Origin: Xenorhabdus sp. IM139775 | Lineage (GTDB): Bacteria > Pseudomonadota > Gammaproteobacteria > Enterobacterales > Enterobacteriaceae | Length of the DNA: 64,000 bases | Assembly (NCBI RefSeq): GCF_028598745.1 | Contig: NZ_JAQRFK010000003.1 | Coordinates: forward strand, 24,461-88,460 | Reading direction: 5' to 3' | In this document: positions 42,186-52,905 of the stretch, one piece after another | Position numbering within the stretch: position 1 is the stretch's first letter | Layout of the letters: each line of letters begins with the position of its first letter | Translations under genes and position numbers: made by a program | Notes under the pieces: model-generated | What the model was told of the DNA's origin: nothing | Database searches by the model: none | Seen by the model: only the letters and a program-made list of their open reading frames with translations

Positions 42186-42328
42186 GGTGACATCCTGAAG
42201 TGAGAGGTGAATTTCGCGCTATTATAACGGATAGTCAACGACGATATCAGATTTGGTTGCAATATTTCGAGGCAGCGCTAAATAATCGCCCGCATCACTA
42301 TTGCATGGGGGTTCATGGTGGGGATTAT

Positions 42329-42384
42329 GTTATGGTGATTGTGTTATGGTGACCGTGTTATGGTGACTGTGTTATGGTTATTGC
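42329..42384. repeat. 14-bp tandem repeat, four copies, across the phoQ 3' end
   Basis: Units GTTATGGTGATTGT, GTTATGGTGACCGT, GTTATGGTGACTGT and GTTATGGTTATTGC follow one another without gaps. The fourth contains the phoQ stop codon (42378-42380). The period is not a multiple of three, so copies past the stop are non-coding. Confidence 0.95.
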
Positions 42385-43844
42385 GTTGTGGCCGAATTGT
42401 GCTGGGCCCGAAATATCACGCTGACTCTGGCGCCGCCGAGTGGACTATCATCAACGCTGATATCACCTTCATATTGCTCGACAATTTCAGACGCTATCGA
42501 CAAGCCGAGGCCTTGGCCTGATCGCAATGTATCGGCTCGTAATCCACGTTGGAAAATCATTTCCCGCTTATCAGGGGGCACACCCCGACCATCATCATCG
42601 ACAATTATGGTGACCGAATTTTCTCCCATTGTGGCGGTGATCTTGACAAACTTCTGGCCATATTTACAGGCATTATCCAGAATGTTTCCCATCACCTCCA
42701 GAAAGTCATTTTTTTCTCCCAGCCATGTCACTTCAGGAGAAACATCCAGCGTAATTTTGATGCCCTTATGTTGATATACTTTGGTTAAGGCACTGATTAA
42801 ACCATCCAGCAAGATTGGAACAGAAGAAATTTGCCTCAGAAGTAAACTGTAATCGCTGAGCATATTGGCTTTGTGCAGATAGTAGCCAATTTGTTGGGAT
42901 ATTCGGTCAATTTGTTCAAGCATAATGGGTTCAGCTTGTTCAATGGTCAGCTTTTGCGGAGGACGCATAGAGCGTAAGGTCGATTGCAGTACAGCTAAAG
43001 GTGTTTTCAGGCTATGCGTCAGATCTGAAAGGGTGGTTTGATATTTGACATAACGCTTACGCTCATTGAATAGCAAGTTGTTTAAGTTTCTGACTAACCC
43101 TTTTAACTCGGCAGGCGGATTCTCGCCCAGTTTTTCCCTTTCCCCATTTTCCAGCGAACTGATCTGGGTAATTAAGGATTTTATCGGCCGAAGGCTCCAG
43201 TCAGCAGCAAGCCAAATTAACGGAATGATGAGCAGCAAATTGGCGATTAAAACATAGCCGAACCATTCCCATACTTTTGCTGATTCCTGTACATCTTGTG
43301 GAATGTTATCAATGATCACAATCGTCATTGCAGGCAGGTTGTGCGTGGCAGGATAAATATTGACGGCAACTGAATAGGTTAATAACACGTCCTTATTATT
43401 TTCTGCCGTTTTTGCATGATCTTGAGCCGGTGTTGCTGTTGGATGGTAAAAAAAATCGTTTTTTTCTTTGAAATACGTTTCCAGCGTATAAAACCCATCT
43501 TTTTTCAGCCAATCAGGGTCAATCATTCTTTCCAATTCAGGCACATTATTCTGGCGCCAAATAACTGTTCCCTCATTATCATAGATCAGGGCCAATGAGC
43601 GGTAATTCATGGAAAAATCTTTGGGAACGAGAATGTCTAGCTTGTTATCTTCCCATCTGGCTAATGTGAAAAATAGATTGCTTTGGCTACGGAGTATGGA
43701 ATAGTTCGTTTTGTCAAAACTCACTAAGTATCCGGCAATAGCAACAATTCCATATGATAGCGTTAGTGCGAGAATAATTGCTGCTGTAGCCATGAGAAAC
43801 CGGGTTCTCAGGGAAAAGGGTTTTTTAAAGAGCTTAAGCATCAT
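42378..43844 (-). CDS. phoQ: Sensor histidine kinase PhoQ
   Basis: 488 aa, E. coli 486. Senses low Mg2+, acid and antimicrobial peptides and phosphorylates PhoP. Two transmembrane helices (about 17-38 and 195-215) flank the periplasmic PAS-like domain; a HAMP segment follows, then His277 in [12 protein letters not shown], and ATP-binding [16 protein letters not shown] and GQGLGLSI. In the acidic patch position, E. coli EDDDDAE at 148-154, this protein reads ENNKDVL at 148-154. The sequence just after (YSVAVN-YPAT) is well conserved. The start overlaps phoP by 8-11 bases (two adjacent ATGs). Confidence 0.95.
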   Translation of the reverse strand: MMLKLFKKPFSLRTRFLMATAAIILALTLSYGIVAIAGYLVSFDKTNYSILRSQSNLFFTLARWEDNKLDILVPKDFSMNYRSLALIYDNEGTVIWRQNNVPELERMIDPDWLKKDGFYTLETYFKEKNDFFYHPTATPAQDHAKTAENNKDVLLTYSVAVNIYPATHNLPAMTIVIIDNIPQDVQESAKVWEWFGYVLIANLLLIIPLIWLAADWSLRPIKSLITQISSLENGEREKLGENPPAELKGLVRNLNNLLFNERKRYVKYQTTLSDLTHSLKTPLAVLQSTLRSMRPPQKLTIEQAEPIMLEQIDRISQQIGYYLHKANMLSDYSLLLRQISSVPILLDGLISALTKVYQHKGIKITLDVSPEVTWLGEKNDFLEVMGNILDNACKYGQKFVKITATMGENSVTIIVDDDGRGVPPDKREMIFQRGLRADTLRSGQGLGLSIASEIVEQYEGDISVDDSPLGGARVSVIFRAQHNSATTQ

Positions 43845-44517
43845 GAGATTTCACATCGAAACGATATCCTTGGCCACGAACAGTAACAATGACCTCTTCT
43901 GGCCACTCATTCAGTATTTTTTTTCTCAGACGCCCCATTAATACATCAATCGTATGACTTTCACGTAGTTCAGCGTCTGGATACAATTGGCGCATTAGTG
44001 TCTCTTTACTGACAACCTTGCCATTGTTGCGCATTAAGGTTTCGATAATGGTGTATTCAAAGGCAGTCAACTTAATATTGGTATCATTAATAGAAAACTC
44101 TTTTCTTGAGAGGTTAATTAAAAATGGCGATATTTCAACCAGTTGTGAAGCCAGACCACTATTACGCCGCATTAGTGCCTGTATGCGGGCATTAATTTCT
44201 TCCAGATGAAAGGGTTTAGTCACATAATCATCTGCACCAGCATTTAGCACAGTAACTTTTTCTTGCCAGCTCTCACGAGCGGTCAGAACAAGGATAGGCA
44301 AATTAATTTGCTCACTGCGCCAGCGCCGTAACATGCTAAGGCCATCTTCTCCGGGTAACCCGAGATCGACGATAGCCATATCAGGGTGACCCTCTTTAAG
44401 GTAATAATCTGCTTCTTTGGCATTCTCCGCTGCATCAACCTGATGCCCAATATCCCGTAGTTGTACGGTTAAGTGATGGCGAAGTAATGCGTTATCTTCA
44501 ACGATCAATATCCGCAT
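43834..44517 (-). CDS. phoP: Response regulator PhoP
   Basis: 227 aa OmpR-family regulator (E. coli 223). Phospho-acceptor Asp51 in [10 protein letters not shown], acidic pocket VEDN, Lys in TKPFH, and a winged-helix domain with [21 protein letters not shown] cut as [18 protein letters not shown], and [18 protein letters not shown]. It aligns closely with E. coli PhoP. AAGGA precedes the ATG. It controls envelope and lipid A genes in enteric bacteria; mgrB at 56884 in this window is a likely target. Together with phoQ it forms a two-gene operon. Confidence 0.97.
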   Translation of the reverse strand: MRILIVEDNALLRHHLTVQLRDIGHQVDAAENAKEADYYLKEGHPDMAIVDLGLPGEDGLSMLRRWRSEQINLPILVLTARESWQEKVTVLNAGADDYVTKPFHLEEINARIQALMRRNSGLASQLVEISPFLINLSRKEFSINDTNIKLTAFEYTIIETLMRNNGKVVSKETLMRQLYPDAELRESHTIDVLMGRLRKKILNEWPEEVIVTVRGQGYRFDVKSHDA

Positions 44518-44804
44518 AATGATTCCTTATGCTAATCAGTAATGTTAATCAAATAAATTTAAAATAGCTAAGTAATCAATTTCGTCAATAAAGATTGAAT
44601 AGAATTATAGATATAATAATTATGCGTAAGCTAAGTATAGTAACTATTTAGCTTTTGTTGGTATATTAATGATAGGTGCATTTGAAAACAAATGGTTAGG
44701 ATGAAAAGATAAATAAATTTACAATTTATTTATCTTTTATATAAGAATCATCATATCTAATGACGTTCAAATCGCGGCATGTGATGGTAAGAAATGAAAG
44801 CATA
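44518..44804 (-). other. phoP upstream region
   Basis: About 290 AT-rich bases between phoP and the purB terminator, expected to hold the phoP promoter. Direct hexamers with the (T/G)GTTTA-N5 form of a PhoP box were looked for and not found convincingly. No other feature was recognised. Confidence 0.4.
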
Positions 44805-44840
44805 AAAAATGCGTGTGGGCGGGATAAAACCCGCCCATTT
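44805..44840 (-). terminator. Terminator of purB
   Basis: On the minus strand TGGGCGGG and CCCGCCCA form a perfect 8-bp GC-rich stem, followed by CACGCATTTTTT. It lies 20 bases after the purB stop. Confidence 0.75.
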
Positions 44841-44857
44841 GCATGAATAAACAGGGG

Positions 44858-46279
<1,422 letters not shown>

Positions 46280-46305
46280 TTAACAGTTTTTGGGCTAACC
46301 GTTTT

Positions 46306-46932
46306 CTAACAATTAGCCAGGATCTCTTTTGCTTGTCGGACCAAGCGTTGACGAGAAAACATGATTTGCAGGCGGCCACCGCCAACTTGTTGCCATAAGA
46401 CGGCGCTGCGGATACCGGCCAGTAACACCGCTCTGACTTTTGCCTGAATCAGCGTATTACGTAATACGTCAGGTGATCCCGTGACCTGAATGCGTGGCCC
46501 CAGTGGGCTGATAACATCGATATAAATGCCCGCCAGGGCGTTGAGCATTCCCTCTGACATCGGTTCAAAATAGGCTTGCTGACGCTCTAATTGTTCAATG
46601 CGACTTGCTAACTGATTGATGGCAGATTGATTTTTACTTAAACGGCGTTCCAGAGTCATCAAACTTAGCATATAGCGGGTAAGATCGGCAGAAACGCCGC
46701 TATGTGAACCATTGAACATCCCCAACATGGCATCAAGGCCAGTGCGCAGATTACAGGCATTATCGCCAAAGACACCCAGCGTGGATGTTGGGTTCATGTT
46801 CAGGATACTGTTGAGCGTGATCTCAAAAGCATCAGCATCACATTGGCCTTCATGGGCGAGTTTTTGTACCAGACGCCCTGACTGGCAGATACCTGCCAGC
46901 GCCAGTGTAATATCGTAATAATTTTTAGCCAC
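46306..46932 (-). CDS. hflD: HflD, high-frequency lysogenisation protein
   Basis: 208 aa (E. coli 213). Membrane-peripheral protein that in E. coli binds phage lambda CII and affects lysogeny. The sequence [38 protein letters not shown] and [14 protein letters not shown] follow the family. The start is GTG 46932 ([18 protein letters not shown]), with AGGAG that lies within the last codons of mnmA, two bases away. The pair is therefore translationally close. Confidence 0.92.
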   Translation of the reverse strand: MAKNYYDITLALAGICQSGRLVQKLAHEGQCDADAFEITLNSILNMNPTSTLGVFGDNACNLRTGLDAMLGMFNGSHSGVSADLTRYMLSLMTLERRLSKNQSAINQLASRIEQLERQQAYFEPMSEGMLNALAGIYIDVISPLGPRIQVTGSPDVLRNTLIQAKVRAVLLAGIRSAVLWQQVGGGRLQIMFSRQRLVRQAKEILANC

Positions 46933-46934
46933 AA

Positions 46935-48038
46935 CTACTCCTGTATACGTTGTTCGATCACACCACCACCGAGACAGACTTCATCTTGATAAAATACGGC
47001 TGATTGACCAGGGGTGACGGCGGCAACGGGGCTATCGAACCGAACCTCAATTTTATTTTCGCTTAAAGGGACGACAGTGCAGGGGATATCATGCTGGCGG
47101 TAGCGTGTTTTGACGACACAGCGCATTTCTGCTTGCAGTGGTTGGCGAACAACCCAATCAAGTTGCTGTGCAATTAAACCGATCGACATCAGGCGAGGGT
47201 GTTCATGGCCTTGGGCAACAATCAGTATGTTGTTTTCGACATCTTTATCAACCACATACCACGGCTCTTCGCTGCCATCTTTCGTTCCCCCGATCCCCAG
47301 CCCTTTGCGCTGGCCGAGTGTATGGTACATCAAGCCAGTATGTTGGCCGATGGTTTCTCCATCCACTGTCATAATTGGGCCGGGTTGGGCAGGCAAATAG
47401 CGCCCAAGGAAATCACGGAACTTACGCTCACCGATAAAGCAGATACCCGTCGAATCTTTTTTCTTTGCTGTGACAAGACCAATTTCTTCGGCAATGCGGC
47501 GTACTTCGGGTTTTTCCAGTTCCCCTACTGGAAACAGGCTCTTGGCAATTTGCTGGTGGCTTAAGGTATATAAGAAATAGCTCTGGTCTTTATTGCCATC
47601 CAAACCACGCAGTAATTGGCCAACGCCATCCACATCCCGACGACGGACATAATGCCCGGTTGCGATATAGTCAGCCCCTAAATCCTCCGCAGCAAACTCC
47701 AGAAATGCCTTGAATTTGATTTCCTTATTGCAAAGAATGTCAGGGTTTGGGGTTCTGCCTGCTTTGTATTCAGCAAGAAAATGTTCGAACACATTATCCC
47801 AATACTCGGCGGCAAAATTGATAGTATGCAACGCGATGCCCAGCTTGTCACAGACGGCTTGGGCATCAGCAAGATCGGAAGCGGCCGAGCAATACTCTTC
47901 ACTATCGTCTTCTTCCCAGTTTTTCATGAACAGGCCAGCTACCTGATAGCCCTGTTGTTGCAGAAGGTAGGCGGAAACGGATGAATCAACACCGCCGGAC
48001 ATGCCGACAATGACTTTTTTCTGGCTGTTATCTGACAT
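46935..48038 (-). CDS. mnmA: tRNA-specific 2-thiouridylase MnmA
   Basis: 367 aa. It adds sulfur to U34 of tRNA-Lys, -Glu and -Gln using sulfur from the Tus relay. PP-loop [29 protein letters not shown] with catalytic Cys, [13 protein letters not shown] with the second Cys, and GQSAVFYQ at the end. Length matches E. coli (368 aa). It heads an mnmA-hflD-purB run, the same order as in E. coli. Confidence 0.96.
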   Translation of the reverse strand: MSDNSQKKVIVGMSGGVDSSVSAYLLQQQGYQVAGLFMKNWEEDDSEEYCSAASDLADAQAVCDKLGIALHTINFAAEYWDNVFEHFLAEYKAGRTPNPDILCNKEIKFKAFLEFAAEDLGADYIATGHYVRRRDVDGVGQLLRGLDGNKDQSYFLYTLSHQQIAKSLFPVGELEKPEVRRIAEEIGLVTAKKKDSTGICFIGERKFRDFLGRYLPAQPGPIMTVDGETIGQHTGLMYHTLGQRKGLGIGGTKDGSEEPWYVVDKDVENNILIVAQGHEHPRLMSIGLIAQQLDWVVRQPLQAEMRCVVKTRYRQHDIPCTVVPLSENKIEVRFDSPVAAVTPGQSAVFYQDEVCLGGGVIEQRIQE

Positions 48039-48161
48039 GGATATATCTCACTGCGGAAAAAAACAAACGCGATACTTTAGCACGTTGGCAACTAAGGTGC
48101 ACCAAACGTCTTCATGCTCTTTTATCCCATTCTTATTTACCATATTGTTTCCCACGGTTAT

Positions 48162-48623
48162 TTATACGATCCTTTTAACGATCGGCAGATCATAATAATC
48201 CAGGATCGAGAGTGGATAAACTTTGCGCTCCAGATAACAGAGAATACTTTCGGCGACCAGAGGGGAACGTAGCTGTGAACTATTCAGGATTTCTTCCGCG
48301 CTTAACCAGTGGCAGCAATGGATATCGTCATCTTGTGGATGAGTGTCCATGATTTCTTCCATATCAACCAAGAATAGGAAGCGGATAAAGGGTGTTCCGT
48401 CCGGCGCAACCCATTGGTGCAATTTTAAAAAGGCTTGTGGTTGTGCACGAATTCCGGTTTCTTCCCATAATTCTCGTTCAGCGGCGGCGAGCAGTGTCTC
48501 ATCCGCTTCAAGATGACCTGCTGGCTGATTCCAAAGCGGTTTGCCGTTGATGAACTCTTCAACAATCAGAAATTTATTTTCTGCCCGAACAATGCAGGCA
48601 ACAGTAACATGTGGATTAAACAA
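48162..48623 (-). CDS. nudJ: Nudix phosphatase NudJ
   Basis: 153 aa, E. coli length. It hydrolyses hydroxymethyl-pyrimidine diphosphate and nucleoside di/triphosphates. The Nudix box is complete ([23 protein letters not shown], given as its two halves [13 protein letters not shown] and [10 protein letters not shown]). It overlaps the end of rluE by 8 bases, so the two are probably cotranscribed. Confidence 0.93.
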   Translation of the reverse strand: MFNPHVTVACIVRAENKFLIVEEFINGKPLWNQPAGHLEADETLLAAAERELWEETGIRAQPQAFLKLHQWVAPDGTPFIRFLFLVDMEEIMDTHPQDDDIHCCHWLSAEEILNSSQLRSPLVAESILCYLERKVYPLSILDYYDLPIVKRIV

Positions 48624-49245
48624 GATTAATTTCTCTCCATTCTCCGGGGAATAATGAATCTAACCGTATTGAGCCGATACTAAAACGAATCAGGCGCAGT
48701 GTAGGATAACCCACATGAGCGGTCATTCTACGTACTTGTCGGTTGCGTCCCTCGTATAGCGTAATTTTAAGCCAACTGACCGGAATGTTTTTTCGTTCCC
48801 GAATAGGGGGCGTCCTTTCCCAGAGCCATTCAGGTTCTTCCATCCATTCAGCCCCGGCCGGCAACGTCGGGCCATCATTTAATGTGACACCATTGCGAAG
48901 TTTATTCAGCGCCACTTCATCAGGAATGCCTTCAACTTGAACGTAATAAACTTTCGCGGTTTTTTTATGGGGTTGAGTCAATTTGGCCTGTAATTTGCCA
49001 TCATTGGTCAACACCAATAAGCCTTCACTATCACGATCCAGACGACCTGCGGCATAAACATCCGTAAACGGGATAAAATTTTTTAACGTTGTTCTTCCCA
49101 TTTCATCGGTAAATTGGGGCAAGACATCATAAGGTTTGTTAAAAATCAATACCCGCCGGGGAGCCGTTGGTTTTTTTATATTTTTGCTATTTCTTCTCTG
49201 GCTGAATCGGTTAAGTTGGCGTTTTTTAAACGAGATATTTGTCAT
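48616..49245 (-). CDS. rluE: 23S rRNA pseudouridine synthase RluE (U2457)
   Basis: 209 aa from ATG 49245. RsuA/RluE-type synthase without an S4 domain. Seen: catalytic Asp in [20 protein letters not shown], cut as [19 protein letters not shown]-like [15 protein letters not shown], and [20 protein letters not shown] (given in two parts GRNRQVRRM and [10 protein letters not shown]). The N-terminus is a basic tail ([13 protein letters not shown]). A longer frame starting at TTG 49320 overlaps the icd promoter and is less likely. It is divergent from icd as in E. coli. Confidence 0.92.
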   Translation of the reverse strand: MTNISFKKRQLNRFSQRRNSKNIKKPTAPRRVLIFNKPYDVLPQFTDEMGRTTLKNFIPFTDVYAAGRLDRDSEGLLVLTNDGKLQAKLTQPHKKTAKVYYVQVEGIPDEVALNKLRNGVTLNDGPTLPAGAEWMEEPEWLWERTPPIRERKNIPVSWLKITLYEGRNRQVRRMTAHVGYPTLRLIRFSIGSIRLDSLFPGEWREINLV

Positions 49246-49326
49246 GATAAGCCATTGTGGGAAATTAGGGGACGTATTATACCTTAAATCTGTGACCGTT
49301 GGCGTTTGCAGAATATTCAAGTAGTA

Positions 49327-49355
49327 TTGACACGTCCCTTACAAAAAATTAACAA
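49327..49355 (+). promoter_or_regulatory. Possible icd promoter
   Basis: A full TTGACA (49327-49332) is followed after 17 bases by TAACAA (49350-49355), a weak -10. That puts the RNA start about 25 bases before the icd ATG. Confidence 0.35.
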
Positions 49356-49385
49356 GGCATTGCGCTTATTTGAAAGGAGAGGTTA

Positions 49386-50639
49386 ATGGAAAGCAAAGTA
49401 GTTGTTCCGGCGGAAGGTAAAAAAATTACGATTGATGCCAAAGGTAAATTAAATGTTCCGAATAACCCTATTATCCCTTATATCGAAGGGGATGGCATTG
49501 GTGTTGATGTTACGCCGGTCATGCTGAAAGTTGTTGATGCTGCGGTTCAGAAAGCGTATGGCGGTGAGCGCAAAATTTCGTGGATGGAAATCTACACGGG
49601 TGAAAAATCCACGCATGTCTATGGTAAAGATGTTTGGTTGCCAGATGAGACACTGGATTTGATCCGTGATTACCGTGTTGCCATCAAAGGTCCCCTGACA
49701 ACGCCAGTCGGTGGTGGTATCCGTTCGTTGAACGTAGCACTGCGTCAGCAACTGGATCTGTATGTCTGCCTGCGTCCGGTTCGTTACTATCAAGGCACGC
49801 CAAGCCCTGTTAAGCAACCTGAACTGACCGATATGGTTATTTTCCGCGAAAACGCCGAAGACATTTATGCGGGTATTGAGTGGAAAGCCGGTTCAGCAGA
49901 AGCGGATAAAGTCATTAAATTCCTGCGGGATGAAATGGGTGTTAATAAGATCCGTTTCCCTCAACAGTGTGGTATCGGTATAAAACCTTGTTCAGAAGAA
50001 GGCACTAAACGTTTAGTCCGTGCTGCGATTGAATATGCGATTGATAATGACCGTGAATCCGTCACTCTGGTTCATAAAGGCAATATCATGAAATTCACTG
50101 AAGGTGCCTTCAAAGATTGGGGTTATGAACTGGCTCGCACTGATTTCGGCGGAGAACTGCTGGATGGTGGCCCGTGGGTTAAGATCAAGAATCCTAAAAA
50201 TGGTAAAGATATCATCATCAAGGACGTGATTGCAGATGCTTTCTTGCAACAGATCCTGCTGCGCCCGGCAGAATATGATGTTATTGCTTGTATGAACCTG
50301 AATGGTGACTACATCTCTGATGCGCTGGCTGCACAGGTTGGTGGTATCGGTATTGCCCCAGGTGCAAATATTGGTGATGAATGCGCATTGTTCGAAGCAA
50401 CACATGGCACTGCACCTAAATACGCGGGTCAGGACAAAGTCAATCCGGGTTCTGTGATCCTGTCCGCTGAAATGATGCTGCGCCATATGGGATGGTTCGA
50501 AGCCGCCGATCTAATCGTTAAGGGAATGGAAGGTTCGATTGCTGCCAAGACTGTGACTTACGATTTTGAACGCCTGATGGATGACGCTAAGCTGCTGAAA
50601 TGTAGCGAATTCGGCGACGCAATGATCTCTCATATGTAA
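49386..50639 (+). CDS. icd: NADP-dependent isocitrate dehydrogenase
   Basis: 417 aa, E. coli 416. TCA cycle enzyme making 2-oxoglutarate. The phosphorylation Ser that AceK would modify is Ser114 in [17 protein letters not shown]-site residues KYAG near the C-terminus, and [20 protein letters not shown] (in two parts [11 protein letters not shown] and MKFTEGAF) are conserved. A near-perfect AAAGGAGAGG precedes the ATG. In E. coli the 3' end of icd is the attachment site of prophage e14; the next 3 kb here are accessory. Confidence 0.97.
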   Translation: MESKVVVPAEGKKITIDAKGKLNVPNNPIIPYIEGDGIGVDVTPVMLKVVDAAVQKAYGGERKISWMEIYTGEKSTHVYGKDVWLPDETLDLIRDYRVAIKGPLTTPVGGGIRSLNVALRQQLDLYVCLRPVRYYQGTPSPVKQPELTDMVIFRENAEDIYAGIEWKAGSAEADKVIKFLRDEMGVNKIRFPQQCGIGIKPCSEEGTKRLVRAAIEYAIDNDRESVTLVHKGNIMKFTEGAFKDWGYELARTDFGGELLDGGPWVKIKNPKNGKDIIIKDVIADAFLQQILLRPAEYDVIACMNLNGDYISDALAAQVGGIGIAPGANIGDECALFEATHGTAPKYAGQDKVNPGSVILSAEMMLRHMGWFEAADLIVKGMEGSIAAKTVTYDFERLMDDAKLLKCSEFGDAMISHM

Positions 50640-50661
50640 TTAATTGCGTAACTGAATAGAT

Positions 50662-50694
50662 AACGGGGGCTTAATGGTTCCCGTTTGTTTTATT
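50662..50694 (+). terminator. Terminator of icd
   Basis: AACGGG pairs with CCCGTT, extended inward by GC/GGTT pairing, and is followed by TGTTTTATT. Starts 22 bases after icd. Confidence 0.7.
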
Positions 50695-50845
50695 ACTCCC
50701 CGTCCTATTCTTTCTCTAACATATTTACCCTGTTATTCCACAGTAAATTTAGGTTAAGAGAATAATGCAAAGATAGGTTATACTTATTCGTAAATCATCT
50801 GATCATGGTGAGCTTATGTGGAATAGTTATCCTCAAAGAGGAAAT

Positions 50846-51199
50846 ATGCAGTTATTGGCAAATTTTTTATCGCCGATAGATGCCCACATTGTCTTGGGCA
50901 GAATGTTATCAGAAGATATTTATGCGGTAGTGATCGACGAAGATATTGTCTGGAATAATTATATGTATTCTCAGGCATTTGGTGGCGTTAAACTGCTTGT
51001 CCATCATGCTGATATAGAACGGGCAAAAACGATACTGACTGAAATTGAAGATAATAAGTTTTCGTTAGATAAAATAGCGCCTAATCAGGGTAATGAGAAA
51101 AAATCATCGTTTCAGTATCGTTTTTCCACATTAATAAATACTTTTTTAGTCCTTTTATTGTTTTTGCTATTCGGTATAGCCTTGCCATTAACAAAATGA
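50846..51199 (+). CDS. DUF2007-type protein with C-terminal membrane helix
   Basis: 117 aa. The N-terminal half, MQLLANFLSPIDAHIVLGRM followed by VVIDEDIVWNN, has the form of DUF2007 (putative signal-transducing) domains, in which a residue run like NPIEAHLVKGLLE opens the fold. A helix (about 92-115, LINTFLVLLLFLLFGIALPL) anchors the protein. I prefer ATG 50846, with AGAGGA upstream, over ATG 50816. The function is unknown. It stands alone between icd and a palindrome pair. Confidence 0.6.
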   Translation: MQLLANFLSPIDAHIVLGRMLSEDIYAVVIDEDIVWNNYMYSQAFGGVKLLVHHADIERAKTILTEIEDNKFSLDKIAPNQGNEKKSSFQYRFSTLINTFLVLLLFLLFGIALPLTK

Positions 51200-51361
51200 A
51201 ATCTCATTCTTCCTTTTATTTTCATTGTCATGGGTTTTTTTGACTCTGTTGGATAAATATATCAATTCAGTCTTTTGTAAGAATAATTAAATCGCAAAAC
51301 AATGTAATCAATCTAATTTATTTCTTACTGTAATAAAAACGAAAGGGAATTAAATGACTTC

Positions 51362-51423
51362 TCGCCATTCGCATGGCGAAACGGCTAACGAAGTAGAGCG
51401 ACAACGTAAGTGAGTCGCTCTAC
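51362..51423. repeat. Two adjacent palindromes, REP- or MITE-like
   Basis: TCGCCAT-TCGC-ATGGCGA (51362-51379) and GTAGAGCGAC-11-GTCGCTCTAC (51393-51423) are both perfect and lie 13 bases apart. No U-run follows on either strand. They immediately precede the stop codon end of the next minus-strand gene. This is the layout of repeated extragenic palindromes, but whether it recurs in the genome cannot be told here. Confidence 0.55.
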
Positions 51424-51429
51424 GGGATC

Positions 51430-51804
51430 TTATTTTGTACGGTTAGATAAGGCATGCTTTGTCTGTACCTTGCATGCTTCAACTGATTTAGCCAATGATT
51501 CGTCAAAATGACGAGTGCTTGGGAAGACTTGTTTATTTTTTCTGACTTCTGTGACGGTTTGTTTGATAGATGCAAGAAATTCATCCTTGTTGCTATGGAT
51601 CTCTTTAAGATCGAATCCCTTGTTACTTAATTCATTGAAAGCCTTTTGGGCTATTGTGTCGGGTGAATCATGGGTTTTGAATGCGTCTACGGAGGCATTC
51701 CCGAACAGATGACAATAAGTCTCGGCAGTCTTATCTACATTATTAGCATGTGCGGTATATGAGAAGAATGGGGCAAGGAAAATCGGCAATAAAAGACGTT
51801 TCAT
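51430..51804 (-). CDS. Small secreted protein of unknown function
   Basis: 124 aa. A clear signal peptide (MKRLLLPIFLAPFFSYTAHA, 20 residues) precedes a mature part of about 104 residues that is rich in charged residues and predicted mostly helical. Two Cys (31 and 111) could form a disulfide in the periplasm. AGAGGAA precedes the ATG. I do not recognise the family. It lies next to a probable lysozyme inhibitor on the same strand, 134 bases downstream of it, within the accessory stretch. Confidence 0.6.
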   Translation of the reverse strand: MKRLLLPIFLAPFFSYTAHANNVDKTAETYCHLFGNASVDAFKTHDSPDTIAQKAFNELSNKGFDLKEIHSNKDEFLASIKQTVTEVRKNKQVFPSTRHFDESLAKSVEACKVQTKHALSNRTK

Positions 51805-51937
51805 AAATTCCTCTTGATCGACTATACCATGATAGTGGTGAATAACTCTAACAGGAATGACAACATTAACAATAGTACATAATTCAACGTTTGCGCCGAA
51901 CCTCAGTGGCTTATGGGTTTAATTGAGATGGCGTTGA

Positions 51938-52417
51938 TTAAGGTTTCTGCTCTACGCACTTTCCTCTTTTACATATTGCACGGAGTGACCTTGCAGGATC
52001 ATTGTTTCCGTTTATATAGATGCGGGTGAGAAGTTTAACATTTTTCTGCGTGATTTTGAGGGCATCAACTTCAAGGTAATTTCCAGAGCCGGCAGTAAGT
52101 TTGGAGACAATGAGTTCTTTGGAAGCATCACCATCAATGTCAGCAAAGGTCACTCTCGGATTTCCATTATCTTCAAATACTGAACCGTCACGTTCAAAGA
52201 CCGCGCCAGTTTCAAAGTCCGTGAGATCTTTATCCTTAAAAATGGCAATGGAATAGCTGCCAATTGATGCACTTTCCAGATCACCAATGGACAGCACAGC
52301 AAATCTTTTATCAGGTAATTTAATCAATTTGCCGTCTCTTGCGCCAGCAGGCGCTGATAGCAATAGTGTAATGACAGCCGGAATGGCAATATTTTTCATG
52401 ATGTTACTTATGCGCAT
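51938..52417 (-). CDS. Probable periplasmic I-type lysozyme inhibitor (PliI-like)
   Basis: 159 aa. Signal peptide (about 1-26, ending APAGA) then a mature domain with LPDKRFAVLSIGDLESASIGSYSI (split as KRFAVLSIGDLES and ASIGSYSIAIF), FADIDGDASKELIV (91-104), and TAGSGNYLEVDAL (108-120). This order resembles the PliI family, whose SGxY loop blocks the active site of invertebrate-type lysozymes; here the loop is SGNY at 111-114. Cys149 and Cys154 lie at the end. I start at ATG 52417, with GGAG upstream; a longer frame to 52501 lacks support. The family call comes from memory of the motif, not a search. Confidence 0.6.
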   Translation of the reverse strand: MRISNIMKNIAIPAVITLLLSAPAGARDGKLIKLPDKRFAVLSIGDLESASIGSYSIAIFKDKDLTDFETGAVFERDGSVFEDNGNPRVTFADIDGDASKELIVSKLTAGSGNYLEVDALKITQKNVKLLTRIYINGNNDPARSLRAICKRGKCVEQKP

Positions 52418-52710
52418 AAGCAATACTCCATTGTCTATAGTCTTGCATTTAACAAAGGTATCGGTGCGATTTATATCGTAGCACGAATTTGGCAAGAGCA
52501 TATTTCCAATGGAAAGAGCCGATCAATATCTGTTTAGCCAGAAGGAGATTAGTGCAGGGTATTGTGGGGGAGGGCATTGTAAGGGTAGGATGCTGGAACT
52601 TCAAAAATAATTATTAGAATATCTTATTGTTCTTGTCAGGAAATAGCCATTATTTAGCATTGACGGGAGTGGTGGCTCCCGTTTTTATTAACTTCAACAT
52701 ATATTAAGCT
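52418..52710 (+). other. Short intergenic stretch with an orphan terminator
   Basis: No ORF on the plus strand, yet a plus-strand terminator stands at 52663-52688. A transcript starting somewhere in 52500-52600, possibly a small RNA, would end there. Nothing else was recognised. Confidence 0.35.
52663..52688 (+). terminator. Plus-strand terminator without an assigned gene
   Basis: ACGGGAG and CTCCCGT form a perfect 7-bp GC-rich stem with loop TGGTGG, followed by TTTTTATT. Flanking genes both lie on the minus strand. Confidence 0.65.
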
Positions 52711-52905
52711 CTATGTACTGTTTTTTTCTATTTTTTCTACAATCTTATTGTACTCTTTCCAAACAACAGATACGGGGGAGCTTAAACAGCAGATAGAGAT
52801 CGATCCCCCTGTTGCCGGATGATATTCATACTTTGATTTTCCTCTATAAACCCTCTTGGGCAGTATGTTGTCTGCGGGATTTTTTCTTTTTCGCTCTAAC
52901 ATCAA
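52711..52905 (-). pseudogene. N-terminal fragment of a phage-type tyrosine integrase
   Basis: 64 codons: RKRKNPADNILPKRVYRGKS then YEYHPATGGSISICCLSS and WKEY. This is the arm-site DNA-binding start of lambda- or P22-like integrases (pattern R-x-R-NP-D-LPPRVYRGKSAYE). The frame ends at a stop where a full integrase would continue for about 300 residues, and no catalytic R-H-R-Y part follows. It may be a remnant of an element once inserted near icd, or a free-standing short arm-binding protein. A remnant seems more likely. Confidence 0.6.

Noticed and set aside
44518..44700. PhoP box for phoP autoregulation
   Set aside because: A TATTTTA-AATT-TATTTGA direct repeat has about the right period but poor match to GTTTA; AT-rich DNA makes chance likely.
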